Below are positions 36,212 to 43,974 of a stretch of DNA of 64,000 nucleotides, in pieces (the stretch's first letter is position 1; each line of letters begins with the position of its first letter). The position numbers and the translations under genes are program-made. This stretch comes from JAUWVG01 sp964633715. Its GTDB lineage: Bacteria; Acidobacteriota; Aminicenantia; Aminicenantales; Aminicenantaceae. The notes beneath the pieces are model-generated. The model ran no database searches, was not told the DNA's origin, and worked only from the letters and a program-made list of their open reading frames with translations. The DNA lies in assembly GCA_964633715.1 (NCBI GenBank), contig CAZWHQ010000012.1, positions 1 to 64,000 of the forward strand, in the 5' to 3' direction.

Positions 36212-36750
36212 AGGGCTCCTGCTCTTTGGTCCAAACTCTCCGGATTATTTTGGTCTTCAAAGGAGATGTCCTTCTGTTTTTTCTGAATCTCAAATAGAAA
36301 TAAAAGAGAGTAAAACATCAGGAGCAGTCCACTCAGCGGAAGCACAAGATAGACATATCCCAGTTTGATGCGTAAAACGGCCGATATCTGATTGAGGGTA
36401 AGCGTTATAATCACCAAGCGAACACCGCCAAAAACCATCACAAAAAGAGAAAAAACAAGAATCGAAACTTCGATGAGACATTCGGCCAGGTGTTTGGTTC
36501 TTTTGGTGAATTGATTGACCAGAACATCGATGGCCAGATGTTTCTTTCGTCCCGCCACATAACTGGCGCCCAATAATCCGATCCAAATGAGCAGATACCT
36601 GGCCAATTCTTCCGTAAAGGAACTTGGATTCTTCAATACAAAGCGTGTGAAGACCTGCCACAAGACATTGACTACATTGGCTGCCATGAGAACAATAAGG
36701 ATCCATTCCAAAACTTTATCGACGGCTTGTTTAATATTCTGGAGCCTCAT
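36208..36750 (-). CDS. dctQ: TRAP transporter small membrane subunit
   Basis: A 180-residue four-span protein with the DctQ signature region (NVLWQVFTRFVLKNPSSFTEELARYLLIWIGLLGASY). It caps the DctM transport subunit in the inner membrane. It overlaps dctP upstream and dctM downstream by four bases each, so the three subunits are translationally coupled. Confidence 0.92.
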   Translation of the reverse strand: MRLQNIKQAVDKVLEWILIVLMAANVVNVLWQVFTRFVLKNPSSFTEELARYLLIWIGLLGASYVAGRKKHLAIDVLVNQFTKRTKHLAECLIEVSILVFSLFVMVFGGVRLVIITLTLNQISAVLRIKLGYVYLVLPLSGLLLMFYSLLFLFEIQKKQKDISFEDQNNPESLDQRAGAL

Positions 36751-37748
36751 TTGACGTTTTTTATTTGCTGGATAAGGGTGTCGATCTCTGGGAAAGCCCT
36801 AAAATTATCATACATGGATTGAACTTTTTCTATAAATTCGCTTTTATCTGGATAGTGAATCTCCACTCCGGCTTCCTGGACACTTTTCAGTGCCAGCCGA
36901 GTGGCCTCTTTCCACAACTTTTTTTGTAGCTGGGCACATTCTTCGACCGCATCCTGTAGGATCTGTTTTTCTTCCGTGGACAGATCTTTCCAGGATTGTG
37001 TGCTGATCAAGAGGACATCGGGCACTCCTGTGTGCTCATCGAGAGAATAAAACTTGCAGACTTCATAATGCCGGGAGAGAAAAAAGCTTGGGGGATTGTT
37101 TTCTGCCCCATCCACAACTCCCTGTTGGAGAGCAGAATACAGTTCTCCCCAGGAAATAGGTGTTGGAGATCCCCCCATGGCTTGAACCATTTTGATGGAC
37201 GTGGGACTCTCCTGGGTCCGAATTTTTAATCCCGCTAGATCACCAGGATTTAGGATGGGTTTTTCTTTGGAGTAAAAGCTGCGGGTGCCCGCATCAAAGT
37301 AGCACAACCCACGGAGCCAGAATTCTTCTCCCTCTAAAAGCAACTTCTTCCCAACCTCACCTTCCAGAACTTGAAAACGGTGTTCCTCATCCCTAAATAT
37401 GTAGGGAAGGCTCAAAACACTCATGGCCGGTACAAATCCTTCCAACACACTGCAGGAAACTTTTGTCATATCGAGGCTGCCGATTTGAAGCAGTTCCAAA
37501 CATTCCCGCTCGGAACCCAACTGCTCGGAGGGATAGATATCGATCCTCATTTGGCCTTCTGATTTTTCTCCCACTTGTTTCGCCATAAACTCCATGGCTT
37601 TATGAACAGAATGAGAAGGATCCAGGCCGTGACCGAGTTTTAAAACTGTTATTCTCCGCTTTGGACTGCAGGAGAGAGAAAAAAGGAGAAGGAACAGAAA
37701 CACTTTTAACTTCAACAAACTTATATATCTATTCACAATGGTATTCAC
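36747..37748 (-). CDS. dctP: TRAP solute-binding protein, lipid-anchored
   Basis: A 333-residue DctP-type binding protein. The leader ends in LFSLSC with Cys27 as the likely lipid anchor, unlike the free periplasmic DctP of most Proteobacteria. Family features include GHGLDPSHSVHKAMEFMA, the carboxylate-binding Arg region GLKIRTQESP and GVVDGAENNPPSF. DctP proteins bind organic acids such as C4-dicarboxylates, sialic acid or uronates through that Arg. The glucuronokinase-family gene just upstream suggests a uronic acid ligand. It overlaps that gene by four bases. Confidence 0.9.
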   Translation of the reverse strand: MNTIVNRYISLLKLKVFLFLLLFSLSCSPKRRITVLKLGHGLDPSHSVHKAMEFMAKQVGEKSEGQMRIDIYPSEQLGSERECLELLQIGSLDMTKVSCSVLEGFVPAMSVLSLPYIFRDEEHRFQVLEGEVGKKLLLEGEEFWLRGLCYFDAGTRSFYSKEKPILNPGDLAGLKIRTQESPTSIKMVQAMGGSPTPISWGELYSALQQGVVDGAENNPPSFFLSRHYEVCKFYSLDEHTGVPDVLLISTQSWKDLSTEEKQILQDAVEECAQLQKKLWKEATRLALKSVQEAGVEIHYPDKSEFIEKVQSMYDNFRAFPEIDTLIQQIKNVK

Positions 37749-38746
37749 TTTGAGAGAGGATGGATCACCTCAGCGTGAATTTTCCCCATTTCGGAAACCA
37801 GCACATCGAACATGTCCTCTCCCTTGTACATGCCAATAATGGATCCACCTGATCCGGCAAATTTTGCGGAGGCTCCACACCGTCGTGCAGTCTGGATGAG
37901 CTCCTTGTTGGCCTCGCTGATGAACATGATTTTTGATCTCAGATCGAAGTTCAGATTCATAAGATTAAAAAATTTGTTCCAATCTCCCTGTTTTAAGGCA
38001 GAAAATCCTGCTTCAGCCAGCTCAGCTAAAGACTTGAGGGTGGAAAGGATGTTTTTGTCTCCACTCTCATATCCTTTACGGATATCGTTTAAAACTTTCC
38101 CCGAAATCTTGCCCAGATCAGATTTATAGGCCAAGTAAAAATCTGGAAGAAGCGACAGGTCAAGATTTTTGTAAATGCCGTGGCCCGTCTTTTTAATGAG
38201 GCTCTTTTTCAAATCCATGTACACACATCCTTCATACACTTGAACAACACGGTCCATGTATCCTGCATTGATCCCCAATTCCTTTAATTCGGCATCGAGG
38301 ATAAGAGAGGGTTGGAAGTCCTTAGGAATATCCACATCATAGAATTCCATTAAGGCCCGCAGAGCGGCCGTAATGATCGCACTCGATCCGCCCAGGCCGA
38401 TCTGACGGGGTATAGTGGTTTTATACTGAATGGAAAAATTTTTGTTTTCCAACTCAATATTATGAAGCCGGCAGTAGTCACTGAATTTTTTAATCGTGGC
38501 TTTTATAAGGCGGGTTCCTCCGTAATATCCAAAAAGTTGGGTAGCCTCCACAAGGTTATCTATATTTTTATATAAATTTTTTTCTGTATCAGAAGGCACT
38601 ATTCTCAACTCGGATGATTCTTCTAGGAACACTTGGGCAGAAAAATTTTTTATGTTAAGGGCAATAATTTTACCGAAATAGCCATCCGAGGGATTGCCCA
38701 GAAGCCCGGCTCGGGCAAAAGCTCGCGTCTCAATAGCCATTATCAC
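37745..38746 (-). CDS. Glucuronokinase-family GHMP kinase
   Basis: The 333-residue enzyme has the GHMP kinase fold with the ATP loop PRQIGLGGSSAIITAAL and the C-terminal motif AKFAGSGGSIIGM. The N-terminal ARAGLLGNPSDGYFGKII and the later ELGINAGYMDRVVQVYEG, YMDL closely match what I know of plant glucuronokinases, which make glucuronate 1-phosphate from glucuronate and ATP. It overlaps the isomerase gene upstream by 17 bases and dctP downstream by four. Uptake by the TRAP system and phosphorylation at C1 would feed UDP-glucuronate or uronate breakdown. Other uronates or sugars are possible. Confidence 0.85.
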   Translation of the reverse strand: MIMAIETRAFARAGLLGNPSDGYFGKIIALNIKNFSAQVFLEESSELRIVPSDTEKNLYKNIDNLVEATQLFGYYGGTRLIKATIKKFSDYCRLHNIELENKNFSIQYKTTIPRQIGLGGSSAIITAALRALMEFYDVDIPKDFQPSLILDAELKELGINAGYMDRVVQVYEGCVYMDLKKSLIKKTGHGIYKNLDLSLLPDFYLAYKSDLGKISGKVLNDIRKGYESGDKNILSTLKSLAELAEAGFSALKQGDWNKFFNLMNLNFDLRSKIMFISEANKELIQTARRCGASAKFAGSGGSIIGMYKGEDMFDVLVSEMGKIHAEVIHPLSK

Positions 38747-39599
38747 TCTTCAGAACAGAAAGAACGCCTCTCACATAACCGACCGATTCCGCGGCTCCGG
38801 CTAAAGGATCTTTGCTATCTTTTTCATATTCGAGGGAAGCGATTCCCGCATATTTGATTTTGAGCAAAGTCCCAATGAATTGGGGAATGTTTATGACTCC
38901 CCGGCCGACTTCCACAGTGCTTCCTTCCTTGGTCGAAGCCGACACATCTTTAAAATGGACATCGAGCAGGCGGTCGGCATACTTCAAGGCAGAATCAGAC
39001 GGATTGACTCCCGAACGCTGAGTATGGCCAATATCAATGCAGAGTCCCATCCGCAAATCCAGGCTTTTTATTTTTTCATAAACACTCTCCGGAGTCGGAT
39101 AGAGCTCGTCTCCGGGACCATGGTTATGGATGGCCACCCGGATATTGTATTCTTTCACTTTATTTTCGACCAGTTCCAAGAGCTCGTGATTGGGAACACC
39201 TATGATCACTCGCATGCCGGCAGCCTTGGCATAGTCAAAAGCCCTCTTGACCTCCTCTTCATTCTTCATATAAACCACACCACAGCCGTAGAGATCGAGA
39301 CCGGCATCCTCAACTTTTTGGGCAACAGTCCTAATTTCTGATTCCGTGCTTTCCATAGGCAGATGAAAGTCTTTCAAACAAATACGGGTCAATCCCAATC
39401 TCTTCGTCATTGCCAGGGTTTTTTCCAGATCAAACTCCCTGAACGTATAGGAGGCCATCCCCAATTTTAATGCTGTCCCGCCGGATTCAGCCCGCTGCCC
39501 CTTGTGCTTCGAAAAGGACTCAAGTTGTGATGAAAATGATGCCGCCATCACCCCCGTTCCGGTCAGTTTAAAAAATTCCCGTCTTGTGGTTTTAGTCAT
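38730..39599 (-). CDS. Tat-leader sugar isomerase/epimerase (AP-endonuclease-2 fold)
   Basis: A 289-residue TIM-barrel of the xylose-isomerase-like family: LKLGMASYTFREFDLEKTLA at the N-terminus, AIHNHGPGDELYPTPESV with a metal His, LGLCIDIGHTQRSG-type strand and HFKDVS. The N-terminus TTRREFFKLTGTGV is a twin-arginine leader; GGAGAG supports the start at 39599 rather than 39638. It heads the five-gene operon. Exported members of this family act on extracytoplasmic sugars or lactones, often beside Gfo/Idh oxidoreductases. Substrate is unknown. Confidence 0.85.
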   Translation of the reverse strand: MTKTTRREFFKLTGTGVMAASFSSQLESFSKHKGQRAESGGTALKLGMASYTFREFDLEKTLAMTKRLGLTRICLKDFHLPMESTESEIRTVAQKVEDAGLDLYGCGVVYMKNEEEVKRAFDYAKAAGMRVIIGVPNHELLELVENKVKEYNIRVAIHNHGPGDELYPTPESVYEKIKSLDLRMGLCIDIGHTQRSGVNPSDSALKYADRLLDVHFKDVSASTKEGSTVEVGRGVINIPQFIGTLLKIKYAGIASLEYEKDSKDPLAGAAESVGYVRGVLSVLKSDNGY

Positions 39600-39665
39600 G
39601 GATCCACTCTCCTTGAACCGATTCCCCATTGAAATCAAATTTTAGTCTTCCTGTCAACCTTAATA

Positions 39666-39693
39666 TTGACCCAAAGGAGATTTTTAATATACT
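39666..39693 (+). promoter_or_regulatory. Promoter candidate of the DUF1080/Gfo-Idh operon
   Basis: TTGACC (39666-39671) and TATACT (39688-39693) with 16 bases between. A GGAG ribosome site follows shortly before the start at 39713. Confidence 0.55.
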
Positions 39694-39712
39694 AAGAAAG
39701 GAGAAATGAAGT

Positions 39713-40531
39713 ATGCAAATTAAAAGAGTACTTTATAATCTGTGCAGAAATAGAAATTTAGTCCTTTTAATTTCTATATTCCTCCTATTGGCGGTATGTG
39801 GAAAAGAAAAACCAGTCAACCCTGAATCCTTTTCGGCCCAAGAACTCAACACTCTGACAGCAGAGGAAAAAGCGGAAGAGTGGACACTTCTCTTTGACGG
39901 CAAAACATTCAACGGCTGGCGTGGAATAGGTTTGGAAAACATCCCGGAGGGACACTGGACCATAGAAGACGGCGCCATCAAAAAGATCCCCTCCGGCAAA
40001 GTTTCCCTCCAGGAAGACGGGCAGCCTCTCGTAGGCGGAGATATAATGACAACCGAGACATTCGAGGACTTCGAGCTCTATTGGGAATGGAAGATTGTCC
40101 CAGCTGGAAACAGCGGAATCAAATACAATGTCTCCGAAAACATGTCGGCTTCGAATCCTCCGCCTCATGGGGCACTCGGATTTGAATACCAGATTCTCGA
40201 TGACGATCTCCACAGCGACGGACAAAGAGGGGGACGGTATACGGCGTCCGCCCTCTATGATCTTGTGGAACCTATAGGAAAAGAGCTGAAACCTGTTGGA
40301 GAATTTAATACGTCCCAGATTATTATGAAGGGGCAGCACGGTGAACACTGGCTCAACGGCACCAAGGTTTTAGAATATGACATGGACACAGATGAATTTA
40401 AAGCTCTGGTCGCCAAAAGCAAATATAAAGACTATGAGGGATTTGCGGACAAACGCAGCGGTCACATCGTTATTCAAGACCACACTTCAGCAGCCTGGTT
40501 CCGCAACATCAAAATCCGAATATTCAAATAA
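39713..40531 (+). CDS. Lipoprotein with DUF1080 (concanavalin-like glycan-binding/hydrolase)
   Basis: The leader ends in LLLAVC, giving lipidated Cys29. The remaining 240 residues are one DUF1080 domain: LLFDGKTFNGWRGIG, GHWTIEDGAIKK, GDIMTTETFEDFELYWEWKI, GNSGIKYN and the closing HTSAAWFRNIKIRIF. The family has a jelly-roll fold; some members were shown to cleave 3-keto-glycosides made by Gfo/Idh-type oxidation. The next gene, ten bases on, is such a Gfo/Idh enzyme, so the pair could oxidise and then split a glycoside outside the cytoplasm. Confidence 0.88.
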   Translation: MQIKRVLYNLCRNRNLVLLISIFLLLAVCGKEKPVNPESFSAQELNTLTAEEKAEEWTLLFDGKTFNGWRGIGLENIPEGHWTIEDGAIKKIPSGKVSLQEDGQPLVGGDIMTTETFEDFELYWEWKIVPAGNSGIKYNVSENMSASNPPPHGALGFEYQILDDDLHSDGQRGGRYTASALYDLVEPIGKELKPVGEFNTSQIIMKGQHGEHWLNGTKVLEYDMDTDEFKALVAKSKYKDYEGFADKRSGHIVIQDHTSAAWFRNIKIRIFK

Positions 40532-40541
40532 GGGGGAAAAT

Positions 40542-41882
40542 ATGAGTCAAAAAACAATCACACGAAGAAATTTTTTAAAAACGGTTTCAACAGGAGCAGT
40601 GGCGGCATCTGTTGTTCGACTGCCGACCTCAAGCTACGGAAAAATCCTTGGAGCCAACGACCGCATTCGCGTTGGAATTGTCGGTTTTTCGGACAGGGCC
40701 CGGAATTCACTCATCCCCGCTTTTCTGGGAAGTGCAGAAGAACTCAATTTTGAAATTACTGCTGTCTCAGATATCTGGAACCGGAGGCGGGAAGAAGGAA
40801 AGGCTTTCCTGGAAGAAAAAACAGGCAATCCTGTGGCTGTTTTGCGCAACAACGAGGAGCTCTATGACTCAAATACAGTCGATGCTGTCATCATCAGCAC
40901 CGCTGATTTTCAGCATGCCCTTCACTGCATACAAGGAGTCGAAGCAGGAAAAGATGTCTATGTAGAAAAACCTTTCGCTAACAGCATGGCCGATGCTCGG
41001 GATGCCCTGAAAACCGTGTCAAAATCAGATAAAATCGTACAGATCGGAACCCAGCGGAGAAGCGCGGCCAACTACATCCAGGCCGACAGATTTATCCGGT
41101 CCGGCCGCTTTGGGGATATTGTGGCTGTGGAGATGACCTGGAATGTCAATCAACCCGGACGCTGGCGCAGACCTAAATTGGTCGAGGACCTCCGAGAAGA
41201 CGATGTGGATTGGAAACGCTATCTTATGAACCGTCCATTCGAAGCATGGGATCCCAGAAAATACATCGAATACCGCCTTTTCTGGCCTTACTCTTCTGGT
41301 ATACCAGGTCAGTGGATGGTTCACCAGATCGACACGGTCCATTGGTTCACAGACCTTCCCCATCCACGCAGTGTGGTGGTCAACGGCGGAATTTATCTCT
41401 GGAAAGACGGCCGCAAAAATTTTGACACCCTGACGGCCGTATTTGATTACGGTCCTCTTAAAGACACAACAAAAGGTTTCCAAGTTATTTATGTCTCACG
41501 GCAAACGAATTCAGCCGGCGGCGTTAAAGAGCTCTATTTTTCTAACGGAGGAACCCTCAATCTGCTGAACAATACCATCACGCCCGAGGGTGGTTTAACC
41601 CAGGGAATGGCTGCAGCCATGGGGATGGAAGAAAACAGACTTCCCGAGATGTCCATCGCCGAAGCAGTAGGTGTCGAAACAGCAGCCGATACAGGAACGG
41701 ACGACGCCACATCCGCCCACATGCGGAATTGGATGGAGTGTGTACGGAGCCGGAAAACACCAAATGCCGATATCCATGCCGCCTACAATCATTCCGTTGC
41801 GCTTAACATGACCATAGCAGCCATGCACTCAGGGAAACGCGTCACATTCAACGAGTCCAAACAAGAGGTCATTATCAGCTAA
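40542..41882 (+). CDS. Tat-exported Gfo/Idh/MocA oxidoreductase
   Basis: A 446-residue NAD(P)-binding oxidoreductase. The chosen ATG follows AGGGGG and opens the twin-arginine leader TRRNFLKTVSTGAVAASV; an open frame extends back to 40377 inside the previous gene. The Rossmann strand is RVGIVGFSDRAR and the catalytic EKP motif is DVYVEKPFANS. Two-domain layout and length suit the glycoside-oxidising exported group. It is translated with the DUF1080 gene. The nucleotide loop has Ser where a third Gly is usual. Tat export fits a protein that carries its cofactor in folded form. Confidence 0.88.
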   Translation: MSQKTITRRNFLKTVSTGAVAASVVRLPTSSYGKILGANDRIRVGIVGFSDRARNSLIPAFLGSAEELNFEITAVSDIWNRRREEGKAFLEEKTGNPVAVLRNNEELYDSNTVDAVIISTADFQHALHCIQGVEAGKDVYVEKPFANSMADARDALKTVSKSDKIVQIGTQRRSAANYIQADRFIRSGRFGDIVAVEMTWNVNQPGRWRRPKLVEDLREDDVDWKRYLMNRPFEAWDPRKYIEYRLFWPYSSGIPGQWMVHQIDTVHWFTDLPHPRSVVVNGGIYLWKDGRKNFDTLTAVFDYGPLKDTTKGFQVIYVSRQTNSAGGVKELYFSNGGTLNLLNNTITPEGGLTQGMAAAMGMEENRLPEMSIAEAVGVETAADTGTDDATSAHMRNWMECVRSRKTPNADIHAAYNHSVALNMTIAAMHSGKRVTFNESKQEVIIS

Positions 41883-41943
41883 AATCTTTAATTTTGCCTA
41901 TCCTCATATAGAATTAGACCTTTCTATTTTTTTTTAAAAAGAC

Positions 41944-42010
41944 TTGACAAAAACCTAGTTTGGCTTATCTTATAAATATGTGTTTATATAAATAGGTTTT
42001 TATATAAAAG
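41944..42010 (+). promoter_or_regulatory. Promoter and operator region of the arsR-like operon
   Basis: TTGACA at 41944-41949 is followed by TATCTT at 41966 (16-base spacing). Over and past it runs an A/T inverted repeat, TATAAATATGTGTTTATA, then a direct repeat of TTTATATAAA(A/T). This is the kind of site ArsR-type repressors occupy. Confidence 0.6.
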
Positions 42011-42019
42011 GTTATTGAT

Positions 42020-42364
42020 ATGGATGACGCACAGCAACTGCAGCTTCTCTTCCATACTCTGGGAGATGCCAACAGGCTTAAAATTATCAAGTTCATCGGA
42101 AAGGAAGAAAGATCCGTTTCCGAGATTGTAGAATCTATAGGACTATCTCAGCCCCTGGTTTCACACCATCTGAGAATTCTCCGGGAAAGAGAAATCTTGG
42201 AGACAAAACGAAACGGGCCCTTCATTTACTACAAATTGAAAAACGAGAAATTACTCGGTGCTCTGGGATTATTCTTAGAGATAGCCAGTACGGTAAAAAG
42301 CAGGACACCGTTTGAACCAATGTTTTGCTGTCCTCCCAAGTGGAGTACAAAAATAAAAAAATGA
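42020..42364 (+). CDS. ArsR-family winged-helix repressor
   Basis: A 114-residue wHTH protein with the ArsR core: FHTLGDANRLKIIKFI, SVSEIVESIGLSQPLVSHHL and the wing ILETKRNGPFIYYKL. There is no CxC in helix alpha-3; instead a Cys pair lies near the C-terminus (MFCCPP), which could be the effector site. Target metal or ligand is unknown. It shares a transcript with the metal-rich protein that starts 16 bases later, and the A/T-rich repeats before it suit autoregulation. Confidence 0.85.
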   Translation: MDDAQQLQLLFHTLGDANRLKIIKFIGKEERSVSEIVESIGLSQPLVSHHLRILREREILETKRNGPFIYYKLKNEKLLGALGLFLEIASTVKSRTPFEPMFCCPPKWSTKIKK

Positions 42365-42380
42365 TGAGGAGGTTAAGGAT

Positions 42381-42854
42381 ATGAATTATAACGGAAAGAC
42401 AACAGGACCAAAGGAAAAGCAAATGTGGGAACACATGATGGAATGCTGCTGTTCGGAAATGTCGGACGAAGAGAAGAAAAAATGGAAGGCAGAAATTCCT
42501 AATATGAAGCAGCATATGATGGAATACGGCTGGGGCCATAAAATGGGCATGATGATAGGTCACAAACATGGGAAGATGGGAAGCTTCATGCCTATGGAAA
42601 TGTGCAAGGATATGATGTCCTCTCTACATCAAAGCCATAGGGTTGCGAATCTGGCTACTCCTGAGGTTCAGGGCTTATTCGAAGACTGGGTGGAACAAAT
42701 CGAGCAGGAGATGGTGGATTATCTAAAGAACAAAGATTCTGTTGAAGTCCACGAGGTGGCAAATCATTTCAAAATATCTAAAGAGAGCACATATTACTTC
42801 CTGACCAGACTGGCTCAGAAAGAAAAGATAAAGCTGAAAGTCAATAAAGAGTAA
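42381..42854 (+). CDS. Met/His/Cys-rich protein with winged-helix-like C-terminus, unknown
   Basis: The 157-residue protein is not recognised. Its N-terminal half is rich in possible metal ligands: MMECCC (Cys triad), then MKQHMMEYGWGHKMGMMIGH, KHGKMGSFMPMEM. The C-terminal half (about 85-157) is amphipathic and helical with VHEVANHFKISKESTYYFLT, which looks like a helix-turn-helix. GAGGAGG precedes the start. It follows the ArsR gene by 16 bases. A copper- or soft-metal-binding regulator or buffer is inferred from composition. Confidence 0.65.
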   Translation: MNYNGKTTGPKEKQMWEHMMECCCSEMSDEEKKKWKAEIPNMKQHMMEYGWGHKMGMMIGHKHGKMGSFMPMEMCKDMMSSLHQSHRVANLATPEVQGLFEDWVEQIEQEMVDYLKNKDSVEVHEVANHFKISKESTYYFLTRLAQKEKIKLKVNKE

Positions 42855-42872
42855 GACTAATTCAGTACTTTC

Positions 42873-43952
42873 TCAAGCTGAGTGAATAGAACGGATCGGC
42901 TGTGTAAAACACTCGGGAAAACTTGGTACATTCAACAGGGTTGAACAAGAGAGCATCATTAACTGAATGGATAAAATAGACATTCTTTCTATTTTTTTTT
43001 GAGCCAGCTCGCGCTGGATGATGTGATATTGAACGGCCATCGAGTGCCCCACTTCCCTCGACCAATAGGCCGCACTGTGTCCTCCTTTAGACTGGCCATA
43101 GGTAAAGGGGATATTGTTGTCCTCCAAAATCCGAATAAAATTTCGTGCGCCTCTGATCAAACCGTCTTCTGTCCCACAGTCGATATAGATATGAGGCAGT
43201 TTCTCTTTAGGAATCTGAAGGACCAACTTGTAAGAATCATAGATATCACAATCTGCTTCAGTTAGAAAGATCTGCCCTTTCGGGGAGCGGTCCACCTGGC
43301 TGGAGAAACCTTCGATGGCTATGTTCGGATCCGGTTTATCGGACATCCGTTCCTCCCACATCACCCAGGGTTTCTCCCCTTTTTTCAGCCGTTCTTTTTG
43401 GCTCTGGGCATATCCGATAACACCGCTGTGGCTCCCGATTGAACAGAACAATTCCGGATGCCTTAGCCCGAGCACAATCGCCCCATATCCGCCCATCGAA
43501 AGCCCATTTATGGCCCGGCCTTCTCTAGCATTGATTGTCCTGTATGAGTCATCCACGTGAGGTATTAAATCTTTGATAATATAGTCTTCCCAGTTATTTT
43601 TTTGGCCCTCTTCATTTTTGGCCCAGTTGACATACCAGGAGTTTCCCACGTCCGGCATAACCACGATGAGATCATAATTAGATGCATATCTGGGAGCCCC
43701 AAGAGCTGCCCACGCCCTGTAATTGCTGGTCAGTCCATGAAGAAGGTAAAGAACAGGATAGCTTGTTTTTGTGGTTTCATAATCTTCCGGCAGATAGATG
43801 TTGTATTTCATCGTTCTGTTCACTGATTCAGAATAAAAATCGACAGTTTTAACCTCTCCGGTAGCAGGCAGCACACAAACAAAAACAAAACCCAATATTA
43901 AAGCAAACGTCCATATTGACTGTGGATAAACACGTGTTTGGCTGTTCCTCAT
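42873..43952 (-). CDS. Exported esterase, EstA/esterase-D-like alpha/beta hydrolase
   Basis: After a GGAGGG site and a Sec leader, the protein has the esterase fold: YPVLYLLHGLTSNYRAWA, the nucleophile elbow GLSMGGYGA, the acid in IYIDCGTEDG and the His in SKGGHSAAYW. The family cleaves short acyl or acetyl esters, for example on polysaccharides. The conserved part ends near AQKK; 37 further residues look like translated non-coding sequence. One A less in the A9 run near 42992-43000 would give a stop right after AQKK. It is third in an operon with the oxidoreductase and M20 genes. Confidence 0.85.
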   Translation of the reverse strand: MRNSQTRVYPQSIWTFALILGFVFVCVLPATGEVKTVDFYSESVNRTMKYNIYLPEDYETTKTSYPVLYLLHGLTSNYRAWAALGAPRYASNYDLIVVMPDVGNSWYVNWAKNEEGQKNNWEDYIIKDLIPHVDDSYRTINAREGRAINGLSMGGYGAIVLGLRHPELFCSIGSHSGVIGYAQSQKERLKKGEKPWVMWEERMSDKPDPNIAIEGFSSQVDRSPKGQIFLTEADCDIYDSYKLVLQIPKEKLPHIYIDCGTEDGLIRGARNFIRILEDNNIPFTYGQSKGGHSAAYWSREVGHSMAVQYHIIQRELAQKKIERMSILSIQLMMLSCSTLLNVPSFPECFTQPIRSIHSA

Positions 43953-43974
43953 TTTCCCTCCTAACAAAATAAAC

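Noticed and set aside
40377..40541. Longer start of the Tat oxidoreductase
   Set aside because: It lies inside the DUF1080 gene; the ATG at 40542 has a ribosome site and Tat leader.
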